Below, one piece after another: positions 40,801 through 52,800 of a stretch of DNA of 64,000 bases (positions within the stretch are counted from its first letter, which is position 1; every line of letters starts with the position of its first letter). The DNA is from Heliopora coerulea (lineage: Eukaryota > Cnidaria > Anthozoa > Scleralcyonacea > Helioporidae). The notes under the pieces were generated by a model. That model did not search any database. It was not told the origin of the DNA and saw nothing but the letters and a program-made list of their open reading frames with translations. The position numbers and the translations under genes are program-made. The stretch covers positions 310,001 to 374,000 of the forward strand of contig JASJOG010000144.1 of assembly GCA_030142905.1 (NCBI GenBank). The letters run 5' to 3'.

Positions 40801-43800
40801 ATGAGAAAAGGTTGTTCTCTGCTTTAAAAAAGAAAAACAACCCGAAAAAAATGAGATCCTAGAATCTCGTTTTCTTTGTTTCTTGGCATAGTACTACCTT
40901 TAAACTTTATTTTGTTCAAAACTACGTGTGCAGCACTTAATTTTTTGTTTTACTGAAACTGTGGATAGTAGGATTTTTATTCAGGGATAATTGATCACCT
41001 TGGTTTATTGCGTGTTTTGGTGGACCGGAATATTAGCCTGACAAATTTTTGCAGAACACTCCATGTGTATCTAGTGTTGTGTGTCGAGTGTTGTGCCAAA
41101 ATTTGAAAGTGCGTTTTAATCATTTGCAAGAGCGACATTACCTAGAATGAGAGGTGGAGAGATGGTCGTTGTCATAAAGAGGAGAATCACACGAAGTTTT
41201 CAATGTCATGGAATACACCGAAAGACATTTGCCTTGTGGTGGTAGACCGAAACAACGCCCAACAGTCCGCTTGTCAAATTTATGTGGCACTACACTACAC
41301 ATACTTGAGGTGAAGTGCGCTGGGAATTTGATTGAGCAGTCACGGAAGATATATTTAAATATGTACACTCAAGATATATTTAGTGAGAAAAGTGGGCTCT
41401 GTGATAGGAGGAAGAAACACAACATTTCATAACGATGGGAAGAATAACAGGATGTCGATTGGTCTCATGATGACACGTTGGATCTGAACCAAACAGTTTT
41501 CTTGTCAAATTTCTGAGGTTTTGAAACGCTGTCTTCTGCATTTTGAGAACGTTTAACAATAAAATATAAATATAAAAATATAATAAAAATTATATTATGA
41601 AGAAGAGCGACAGTATTATCGCGCATTAAGCCTCCCCGCTTCCTAAGTCTATGTGTCAAGTGATGGTCAAGGTGAACAGAAATCATCACTGGAGTGGATG
41701 ACCTGAATCCTGGAGACTTTCTCTTCTCTGGAGATTTAATCACCAGGGGTTACGTTTATAAGTTGAATTTGAAGAAATTCAACCAAAACATCAGAAGATA
41801 CGAACTGTCGAAAGCAGTGTAAATACAGTATCTCGTAAATCTTGGAACATCCTTGTGCGGGACGACCAAAGCTATCCATACCGCCCTTCATTAAAGATGA
41901 CGAAGATCATTAAGGTGAACGTCGAGGAACGGCTGGATACCTTACTTATTTAGTATATTAATATTGTATATAGTTTTCTATTTTATTTGTTAGTATTTTA
42001 TTGTAATTTCTGATGTAGTTTAACGAGGGCCGCCAGTTTATTAGTGTCAGTTCACTATTATGTGTCTTCCCGCTTTAAATAAAGGCTCTACTATTATATT
42101 TTATTCTTTAATTTTTAAAATTGTCGGCTGGTTGTGGTTTTTAGCCAAGAAATATGTTCTTGTAGAGGCAGACGTTGGTGCTGAGGGCAATGGAAGCGAC
42201 GAAGAAGATTCCAACTTACCGTCCACAAGTAGCAATGTTGAAGTGACGATCAAGGTACCAGGCAAAAGGAAAAGATCCGGCAAATGGTAATTTTGTTGTG
42301 CTCCTTGAATTTATTTTTTTATCGACTTCGTTCATACGTTCGTTCACGTGCTGCTATTTTAGTCGTCTTACCATAAAAATAAATGTAAACATTCAGGTCT
42401 CGAAAAGCTAAAAAAATTATGGGGTAATACGGTGTAGAATATCAGATCGGCGTACTTGATAGGTCAATTTAAAGGACTGCTTACATGGGCGACTTTTGCT
42501 GCGATTTTTAGCCTACTGACACATGCGATCGAGTGAATTGACTTGCGCATCATTTGTGTTGAGCTATATGGTGCAATACTTTGGTGAGTTGTTTACCCAA
42601 TCACATGCTTCAGAATGAGAAAAATCGCAAGAAAAATCGACCGTGTAAACAGCTCTTAAGTCGGTTGCCTGAGCTTCGGCAAGGCGACGAAGAAAAAGAG
42701 CCTGCCAAACTTTATTTTCCTTGATTACTGACCAACCAAGTGGTTTCAAACCTCCCGCCACAGTGGGCACCGTAGTTGCGAAATTTGTTAAACGGGACTA
42801 TATTGCAGTTCAGTGGTACTCACCTTGTTAAATCAACTTTCAGAGTATCACCCCCTTGTATGACCAATTTATTTCAATCACTATATGATCTCTACATAAT
42901 GGGGGAATCTATGGGGCAAATGTCCCCTTTCTCCTAAGTCTATTGCGATCAATCCTTCGACATTCTAAAGACAAACACAGCGGTGGCCATTTGTGGTGGT
43001 CACATACATAAGCACAGCGTGAGAGTCTTACTGGGCATGGCAAATTCTGCTCCTCCGCTAAAAAAACCTTTTTTTCCTTATTTCTTTCGACTCAGCTCTC
43101 AGGAGGAAATTCGTCAATGGATTCAAAGACGAATAAACAGAATAAGAAAGGAATCGCAGATCTGTGCTCATAAGGTACGGTTGTTGAAAATATAGTAATA
43201 AATTGCATTGGTTAGGTTGCAGGATATACTCGATTCAATTTCAGAATCATCGTCAGGATAACATGAAGAAAAAATTTCATCATGTTACCTTTGATTATCC
43301 TGAAATAGTACTTCCAGTTGACTCTAGCCGCATAGGTTAATCATGAAATTTTATCTTCATGCTGGGATACGTTGTTGTCAGTTTTTACTTTCGATATTCC
43401 GAGTATTTCGTTCAGCCTAAAAATGCAATTCGTAATAATATTTAAAGACCGCGAGAGTTCTGTGCAGAACATACGTGGATCGGTCGGTCGTATAAAACTC
43501 GTACATTACTGACAAGTCAGACTTCAGCAGTCAGTTGGTTGACGTAAGTTTTGTCCCAGTTTTTTACGAAGTGAAAGAGATTGTAGGAAATATCATACTT
43601 AATTTCCAAACGTAACAAAACTGATAACTATACTGTGCTTTCTGTGCAACATTAGGTACATTTGCTCTCACTGTTGGCTGTCGGGCTAAGAAAGAATGAT
43701 TTGTGCAACAATTCAATTGTGCAGGTAAGGGTAGGGCTATAAGTTAAGAGCCTGGCACGACATAAAGATAGCCAAATTTCTGGAAATATTTTAAAAAGAA

Positions 43801-46800
43801 CATAATTACTTTAGCCTTAAATAGTACTAAAAGATCCAGCTTTGTCTGCGATTTCCTCTGAGCATTGTTCCAGGTGAAATGACGTCACTCATATTTGTAT
43901 CAGAAACAGTAAGATCAATGAATAATTTGCTCTTGCCGTTACTGTATGTTTTGAATGTCGTTTGAATATTTTCTTTAGGGTGTTGCATTATCCCTAGTTC
44001 CAGATTCTTTCACTCAACGTCGCGTGCCTAAGACATGGGATATTACATTTCTCTCAAGAGTAGCGACTTGGTATGTACGAAGCCTTTTTGCTTCTGTTAA
44101 GTTGTTATTTGGATTCATTTTGGGCTGTCGTTCTGCGAAAGTTCTTGTAGACAAGTTTGGCTAAAGCAGTGAATCATGAGTAATAAGGACAAGCACAAAG
44201 GTAAACTTATTCCTTAACCAACGTGGGTAAGATTCTCCTTGAATTTTGTTATGACTTCCAGTAATTCACTGATGGTGTTGAACTCGGTTATTTCTGCCTT
44301 TTCAGTATCTTGCCTTCCTTGCTTGTCTAAACTTATCATTTGTGTCTTTGGCTTTGTCATTTTGGTGGTTTGCCATGTTGAACTTAAAGATCAACTGTAG
44401 TTAAAAGTTATGTGTGGTCATTATTTAGAAAGACGTCGGGATCAAATCTCACTTTGTTTTGACACTTCGCTTTTTTTTTTTTTTAAAAAATCTCTCCAAG
44501 GTTCAAGAACAAAGCCCCTGCACCTGCAGACATTCACACCAGTCATTCAGAGGTAACAATAATCTTACGACTCAACAGCTGAGTTGCCAGACTGATTGAA
44601 TGTGTGACGATTAAACTTTTTGTACTGACCTAGGAAGGTATAACTGGTACGTCGTATCGAAAAGCGACTAGAAAAAGCAAATTCTTTTCCACGAATGTAA
44701 ACGTGGTGATAAGTGATACTCCCCTTCTTACACCTGTAACTTCATAATTAAACCATAAACTCTTGACCAGACAAATGTATTTAAAACCTTGTCAATCAGC
44801 GGTTTACAAGTAACGATTGTATGGACATTCCATTAATTTGTTCGTCATTCTTTGAACCGTTTAATGACTCAAATTTGCGTAAATTGTGAACCTATATGTA
44901 ATACTATTGATAATTTCGTTTCATCGTAACTGGTGAAAATCGAAGTTCTTTGATCGAAATGTCGTGTATTTTAAGTACTCACTTGAACGTTTCTTAACCA
45001 GTGATAACAATTTTTTAATAAATAGAATTCCTGGTTGCAACATTAGTATCTTTCGGATAACATTTTCCTTACATAATCACGTCGATCTATACTACTTCGA
45101 CGTAGAAGCTTTCTGTTCTTCCAACCTCAGCCCACCCACCCTCATATAACTTTGCCAATTGGTAGGAATTAATAGCAGGATATGGTCCATATTTTAGAAA
45201 ATGCATTAACTCACGGCGATATAAACTTGGCGGCAAACAAACGAACAGAATAAATGACTAGATTAGGATAGAAAGTGATCACTTTCAAAAAACGGGGATT
45301 ACGTTTGATTGTTTGTCTTTATTGGTAACGAAGACAGCTATTTTTCGAAGGTTTGAAGATTTTGCGATGTGTCCTTTGGCGAGTTGCCGTGCAGAAATAA
45401 TGGGGATATAAAAATTTGAATGTATCGAAAAAGGACGACGAAGAGAGATCGTCTCGGGGAATTATTCCGTACTTTCCTAGATTGATTTGTTTTCGGGTTT
45501 TTTTTTTTGTTTGTTTGTTTCCAGGGTACTTACTTGATGAGAGTTTTGGAAAAGAAAGTGTATGTAAGTAAAATTTTGCCCGTAAAATTAATGTTTCTGA
45601 CAGTAATATGTGCGTCACATACTAACCTTTCTTCTAATATCAGTGAATTGTCGCCCAATTGTCCATGATAGGAAGCTCGGAAAGACTGGACAATGGCTAA
45701 ACAAATGGAAGTTGTTATAGCCTGAAAGTTTTCTAATGCACCACGTCAGCCGACCCCAACTTGCGGTCCATGTCTACCTCGTGTCCAGTCTTCTCGGTGT
45801 TTCTATCATGGCCAGTGGTTGAAGCATCAACCGGCGATCAGACGATCACGAGCTCGATTTCATCGGAAAACATTTCGTCAAGCAATGAGCGAACGTATGC
45901 GATGTCCGTTGTCCGTGATCTCGCATACGAATGAACTTGGCCTGATTGTTGAAAACGCTCAACTTATTCAAAATTTAAAAGGTTCTAAGGGATTTCTTTT
46001 CCCTGGTGTTGGATCTACGTTCTGATTTGTTGACAGTTTTCCCGCCGCTAACTTCGGGTAACTAGCTTGTTAGCGGTGGGTTTTAGCGTTTTACTAACAG
46101 TATAAGCTCTCAAAAGAGAAGATGAAGAAAGCATTATGAAAAATAACGTCTTTGTGAATTAGTCTGGCAAGAAGTGAAGGGTTGGAGACACGTTAACCTT
46201 TGATAAAGGAAGCATGTTTTTCTACTGACCAAGTTTGGTGTTAAGCAAAGTACTTATTTTCAAATTCCAATGCGGAATTTGTTCGTCTTAAATCTTTCGT
46301 TGTGAAGTATCTTGAAGCTCATTCACTCATACATCAGTCGTTCGTTTATTAAACATCACAACTTAGTCTCGAAATACTGTGAAGTAGTTCATATCTGTTG
46401 TCTGTTGATATAGTTCTCTATCTTTCTCATATCACTTTCGAAATCCATCAGTGTTTAATGTGATTTGGGTCTTCATGGTGACAACAGTGCATCGTGTGAG
46501 AATTTACCTGCAATTTACCTGCAGTTTTGTTTACTTCAGCTTTTTGTAGCTGTTCTAAGAGCTTTGGGTCTATCTGTGAGGCTTGTGATGTCATTACAGG
46601 TACAGTTCTGCAAAACGTTTGATGTTCTTCCCCGAAACGATCACACGCTGAAACAATTAAGTTTTTTTGAGGTCCTACAGGGTTCCATTGTGAACTGAGA
46701 GAGATTTTAAATCCCGAGAAAAAGCTAGTTAACAACCTAGCCTTTAAAAACAATCGAGGAGAAAGTGGTATGAAATTTATATTTTTGAAGTGTGAGAGCT

Positions 46801-49800
46801 TGGAGATATCTTGAGATGATCGATCAACGATCGTCAAGCTCTGTCCTCAGAAAAACGATTTCTTAGCCCCAGACGGGGATCGAGCCCGCAACCTCCTGAT
46901 GACCGGTGAGACGCTCTAACCATTGAGCTACCAAGACTCAGATGGTGAGCTAAGATGCAAGTTCGACACATGTGCGACCTAAGCGGAAGCTACTATATGT
47001 TAATAATGAAATTGATGAAATTTATGGTTTAGAAGTGTGAGAGCTTGGAGATATCTTGAGATGATAGATGAACGATCGTCAAGCTCTACCCTCAGAAAAA
47101 CGATTTCTAAGCCCCAGACGGGAGCTCATAAATAGTCATATCTTTCTTTGTTTTGATCGTGAATATCTTAACCCGTTAAACTGAAACGTTTTTGAAAAAC
47201 TTGTGTTAAGTGGTGGGATGCCGGGAAAAATCGGTGGTTTGACCAAAGTGAATCTCGATCTACCTCGTAATAAATATTACATGCGGCAACACATTCTTAT
47301 TCTTTTTGCGTTTCTGTGATTGTTATAGGCCTTGAATATCAAAGTGAGCGATGTAAATGGAGTAAGTTGTTGACGTAAAATTATAGTGTATATAGTTTAG
47401 CATGATTGAATTGGATTAAGTACGGCAAGGTTCTCCGAAAACGGTCGGGGAACTTGCAGAAACTTAGGATACAAAATATTAAATTTTTCAGTTATTAATT
47501 AAGTTTTAATTGCTAGGTTGAAGGTGGGTGTATGTATGTCATTGTGATATACCACAATAGTCTTGATGTGATATTTATTGGATGTGATATATATGAAATA
47601 TTATATGCATGTATGAAATGACATTATTAGGTATGTGTATGATAAATGGGTGATATACAGCGTATGACTTGACATCTGGTATATATGCTGTATATGTGCT
47701 ATTTTTCAAACAATACGGTATGATGGGGAAACTATGTGCTGCATGGTATCGTATGATACTGGATGGTGCGTAACAGAATGGTGTGGTGTGGTATGGTATG
47801 ATACGATATCGTACAGTAAGGTATGGAACAGTATAGTATGGTACAGTAATTGTGGTATGGTATATGACATGGCACAATGGGAGTGCAAGCAAAAATTAAT
47901 GATAAACGTACGCTTTGAGCTCGGTTCGTGTGCAGCAACAAAGATAATTCAATCCTTTCATCCAAGGTTACAACTAAGAAGAAATTAGTATAGAGTGTAT
48001 ATTTACCAGATATTTGTTTGTATCACTCAACTTAGGGTAAAAATCTTGGAGCATCCAGGACATCAAAAGATCGCAAGGGAAAAGAAAAATCTCCGAAAGA
48101 TGGACAGCGGAAACCAACTTCGAAAAAAGAAGCGAAAAAGAATTCTAAAGAAAATTCACTCAGCAAAGTCGGAGGGAAATCGACACCGAGGAAGTTCGGA
48201 GTTCGTCACAGTGATGAGGGTGGAAAGGGGGATATCATGCAACAGACTAGTACAGGACGTACAGAGTCTTCTCGTACAACACTAAGAAAAAAACCAAGAA
48301 TTGATTATTCAATAAAAGAGAAAATTGAAGAAAGTGAATATTTTCAGGAAGCGAAGAAATCGTCAGGTGAAAGTTCGTCGACCATTTTATTTGGCGATTC
48401 CGACGACGAACGTGATTTTGAAATTACAACACCGAAAAGTAAAACATCAAAGACAGCCGGGACCTCTTCCAAGAAATTAGATCGACCTAGTGTGGAAGGC
48501 GAAGAACATTCACTAGACCATGGAGAGTCGAGCAAGATTCGAAAAAGAGGTTGGTGATAATATATTAATAGTAAGTTTCTCTTGCATGTATCTGTATTTA
48601 AAAATACGTTAAAAGGTAGAATTGTACGGACGATAACCAACTGGTAATGACGATAAGATACTTTATAGGTTTTGTTGTGCCTTCCAGTTGCCAACAGTGC
48701 GTCAAACCAGAGGCATAGCTGACCTTCTTTGACTGCTGCTGTGAAAAAATTTGCGCGAAAATTTTGTGCAATTTGTTTTACTTAGCTAGACCAAATTTTG
48801 CCCAAATTTAATGCCAACGCGGTCGATTTTAGCCTTAAATTTGATTGATTTATTGATTGATTGATACCTTTATTTATACTGGTTAGCCCAATCAGTTTAA
48901 AAACTGGTATTCATTGGGGGCCTGTAAATTATTGAAATACAAAATATAACAGGAAAAAAACAATACTAAAACATAAATCTAACATAGTTAACAAAGCTAA
49001 GAATGATAAACATCATGCAAGAATGAGGTGTACCAAAACAGTCAAAATAAACCTTCCAGTAGTTTAACCTTAAAACTAGGGGTTTCAGCGACTTTTATCC
49101 CAATTTCGATGTGCCTTTTTTAAAATTCTGGGTCTATCACACTTTAGCATATATCTCGCAGGTGGATAGTGTTTTTTGCGCAATCTGATTGGTTCGTCTT
49201 TCTCGGAATATCCTCCACTATTCACCTCCCAGCAAAACAAGATGGCGTCCAGTTTGTTTACGTCACGGAAGAACTTTTCAGGCAATAAAAGACGTCTCCA
49301 CTGTTCATCGACGCTGAGGTGGCTAATTGTTCTTTATACCTCTAGTAGCGAGGCTAAAGCAGCAAGCCCAGCTTTTAGTTTCATCATGATCAAGCGTGCT
49401 CACATTATCATTGCTAATGTATATCAGGGCTTGTGTCAGTGCTAACTCACCCAAGGATTACTTTGAACTTAAATTAAAATTAAAATCTTGAGAAATTACA
49501 TTAAAGTTAAATCTTGTTTATTCGTGCTAGGGGTCGACGTGTGGGTCGAGGTTTATCTTGAAAAGGAAAAAAAGTGGATGTGTAAGTACGTTGAACCACA
49601 ACAGACTTTATCTGTGTGTAACACGTTCTTTGCTTGTCTGTTCTGTTCCTGTCGGTTTTGTTTATGTGATTGATATGGTTCTGGTTGAACCATTGCTATG
49701 TTATGTTTGTTTTTTCTTTTTTTTTCTGTTTTAGGTAGCGATTGTTCTATTGAGGTTTACACAGTGTTGTTTCACATCTCTTTCAAATGTTTTGAGCCAG

Positions 49801-52800
49801 TTTTTAGGTTTTAAGTCCTTATTTGTTGCGTTTGCATGGTAGCTTACTTGCGAAAACTTTCATTCGAAAATTTCCAGGTATCGATGCAGAACTGTACAGT
49901 GTAAACCAACCACACGAATGTGAAAAACTCGCCACAAAACCAATAAAATATGTCGTGGCGTTTGATAATGGTAAAAAATTTAATAAAGATGCTCTTATGA
50001 CGCCTGTGTTCCTCCCTTTCCTTCCTTCCCTCCCTGCCTTTCTTTTCCGTTCTCTCTTCCCTTCTTTTTCTCTCTTTTGCTTTAATTCCTCCGTTGCTTT
50101 TGCTTTCCCACCCCACCCTCCTTCCTTCCTTTTCTTTCCTTTCTTTCCTTTTTTTCCCTTTTTTCCTTCCTTTCCTTCCTTTCCTTTCCTTCCTTCCTTT
50201 CCTTCCCTTCCTTCCTTTCCTTCCCTTCCCTTTCTTCCCTTACTTCCCTTTCTTCTCTTCCTTCCCTTCCTTCCCTTTCTTCTCTTCCTTCCCTTTTTCT
50301 TTCCTTCCTTCCTTCCTTCCTTCCTTCCTTCCTTTCCTTCCTTTCTTCCTTTCCTTCCTTCCTTTTCTTCCTTCCTTCCTTCCTTCCTTCCTTCCTTCCT
50401 TCCTTCCTTCCTTCATCCCTTCCTCCTCCTTCTTTCCTCCTCCTTTCCCCGCCCACTATCTCTTCCTGCCACTTACTCCTTTCTGCCCACAAACCCACCT
50501 CCTCGTATACCTTTTCCATTCTGTTAATTTTTCATCTCATTTTCCATATAGAGAGCAGCATCAAAGATGTGACCTGCCGTTATGCGAGCGGTTGGTTGAC
50601 AAGCACTCCGAAATTGAGAGTCGATCCCGAGTGGTGGAACGAAACTTTAAGTTTTTATAAGACTAAACATTTGGTAAGTTTAAAAACTTTTCCGTGAAAT
50701 GTAAACTTGTACGTGACATAAGATGTTTCCTTCTCTGGTCACAAAAAAACTTTCATTAATTTATTTAAAGAAAAGGGATAAGAAGGAGGACTCCCTTATG
50801 AAAGGTGAGATAGTTCATTAATGTATATACACCTGTTTGATGTAGTGCTTTTGTGCTGTGACCCTAACGCTTGATGTATTTCTTAGAAACAAGCGAATTG
50901 AAATTCTTGGGATACGGTTTACTTTAAATATAAGAATACTGCGTAGACAGTGATAGATAAGGTAAAAAGTTAAAAGGTTGGTAACTGCCGTGACTGATCT
51001 CATAGAATACTAATATGATATTCTTTGAGATCAGTTACGGCAGTTGTCGACTTTTTAACTCTTTACTTTAAATATGTCATACACTTAGAGAACTGGTTGT
51101 GGAGCTGCGCACAATTGTCTTTTGGAATCTATTCCAAAACGAATGCAAAAGTCTCAAATAAAAAGGACATAAAATACGTTTTCCGATTCATGCAGTGACT
51201 AAAGAGAAATCCAGTTTTTAAGATTTTAAGTGTTCCAATTTGGAGGAAGTTGCCTCATCGGATGCGTATGTTTACTAATATTACTATTACTGTTATTGTT
51301 ATTGTATTGTATTGTGATTGTTATTTTTTGTTTTGCCTTAGCTTCTCTTCTTCGGAAACCTCTACCCACGACTGTTACGGAATACAAAAACCATCCTCTG
51401 TAAGTTTGTGATATTTTATAAGTACTATTGACAATATGAGCTGCAGTGCTTTATCGTATTGTCTAGTAGTTATGATACGAGTACATGTAAACATTCGTGG
51501 TCATCAAAACTGGTGAAGATTACAACGATTTTTGTCGAAAAACTAGCTTAAAAAGTTCGTGTAAATTAGTAGTCGTATCACTTGATACAAAACGTGTAGT
51601 TGTATCAGATTTACAGCTACTGATTAAACTTTAAATTCTTTTGGGGTTTTTGATTTATGAATTATAAGTGAGTATTATAAGTTAACATACTCAACGCTCT
51701 GACGTTGATTCACTTTACGGTAGCTTCTTTCATTGAAGGCCTCTACTCAACAGTGTTACGAAGTATGAGAACAAGCCTTCTTAGGTTCGTGATTACTCTC
51801 TTTAAGTCCACAGTATTTTTTGTAACTGTGATAATTCTATTATAGTAAGCCGATCTAAGTCAATAAAAATTGACCAACATTAGAAACCAATGCTTAACAA
51901 ACTTTAATGTATTTTACTTTTATGTCGTTTCTATATTGACTAATTAAACAAAAATCCGTGCGTACTTTGTTACGAAAGAATCGAGTAGCCATTATATCCG
52001 CAGAATTGAATAAACATGAAAATTGCAGGGAATGATCATAGAACAAATGTGGTAGTTAGAGGATCAAATAATGTGCTATTGATTCATTTTGTATTTTATT
52101 CTTTGCAGGTACGCTCTAAAGCGACATCTGCTAAAGTTCGAAGGTATTTTCTAAATGAAGTTAAATGGTTGAACACGGTTTTGCTAGCTTTTGCCCACCT
52201 CATGCTTTCCCTGAAAATAACTCTGGAATGGTTATAGCCCATAGCTTCAAATTTACCCTTACAGGAAAAAGACTTTGGGGAGTTTAAGCTGGTGGAGTAA
52301 TATTGAGGATTTTTGTTGTTTTCATAAAACTCAAGAATTCAGTTTTGTTAAACTGAAATGTAGTTGAATAATCGTCTGAAGGCGGTGCAGTTTTGTGCAG
52401 TAGACGTAACAGTCATGTGGAGCGTCCACGAGGTTTGTTTGGTTTATAGTAAGGAACATTCGTGTGGCAAGCGTTCGCTCGTCGTTGAAAAAGTTGGCGG
52501 GAATAGAGACCGGTTCCATCTCTTGCCAACACGTCTGACAACTGCTGTTGCGAGGTTCACCCACGCAAACTTGGGTTTACCAATCTTTGTTTACAAACTT
52601 TTGTTTGTCGTGTGAAAGTGCGTTTAAGTTAACGTTTAAGCTTCACTCACGAAAATCGTTCATCGTTCTAAGTCAAGGAATTAGAAATCAAAAGTCATTG
52701 GTATGCGATACGTAGTATAATAAGTAGTTGCCAAGCTCTTCTGAATGCCACCAGTGAAATAAAGGTTTTGATACTTCCGTTTGAACAATAAATTATGGGT

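Noticed and set aside
46103..46142. REDEES-like segment as the missing piece between XPC exons 10 and 11
   Set aside because: It resembles human RDDEEL, but no acceptor/donor pair fits the required phase.
46448..46837. 129-codon minus-strand ORF
   Set aside because: It is antisense to XPC exon 11 and lacks recognisable features.
49735..49775. A possible extra XPC exon starting CSDCSIE after TTTTAG
   Set aside because: Exon 14 joins directly to 49878 in phase and the result matches the length and sequence of human XPC, so no exon is needed; its donor would also be poor.
49823..50660. Long Phe/Pro/Ser-rich ORFs (up to 234 codons) and their Glu/Arg/Lys-rich antisense
   Set aside because: They come from the polypyrimidine repeat in an XPC intron. 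Only the short stretches at 49878-49970 and 50552-50673 are coding.
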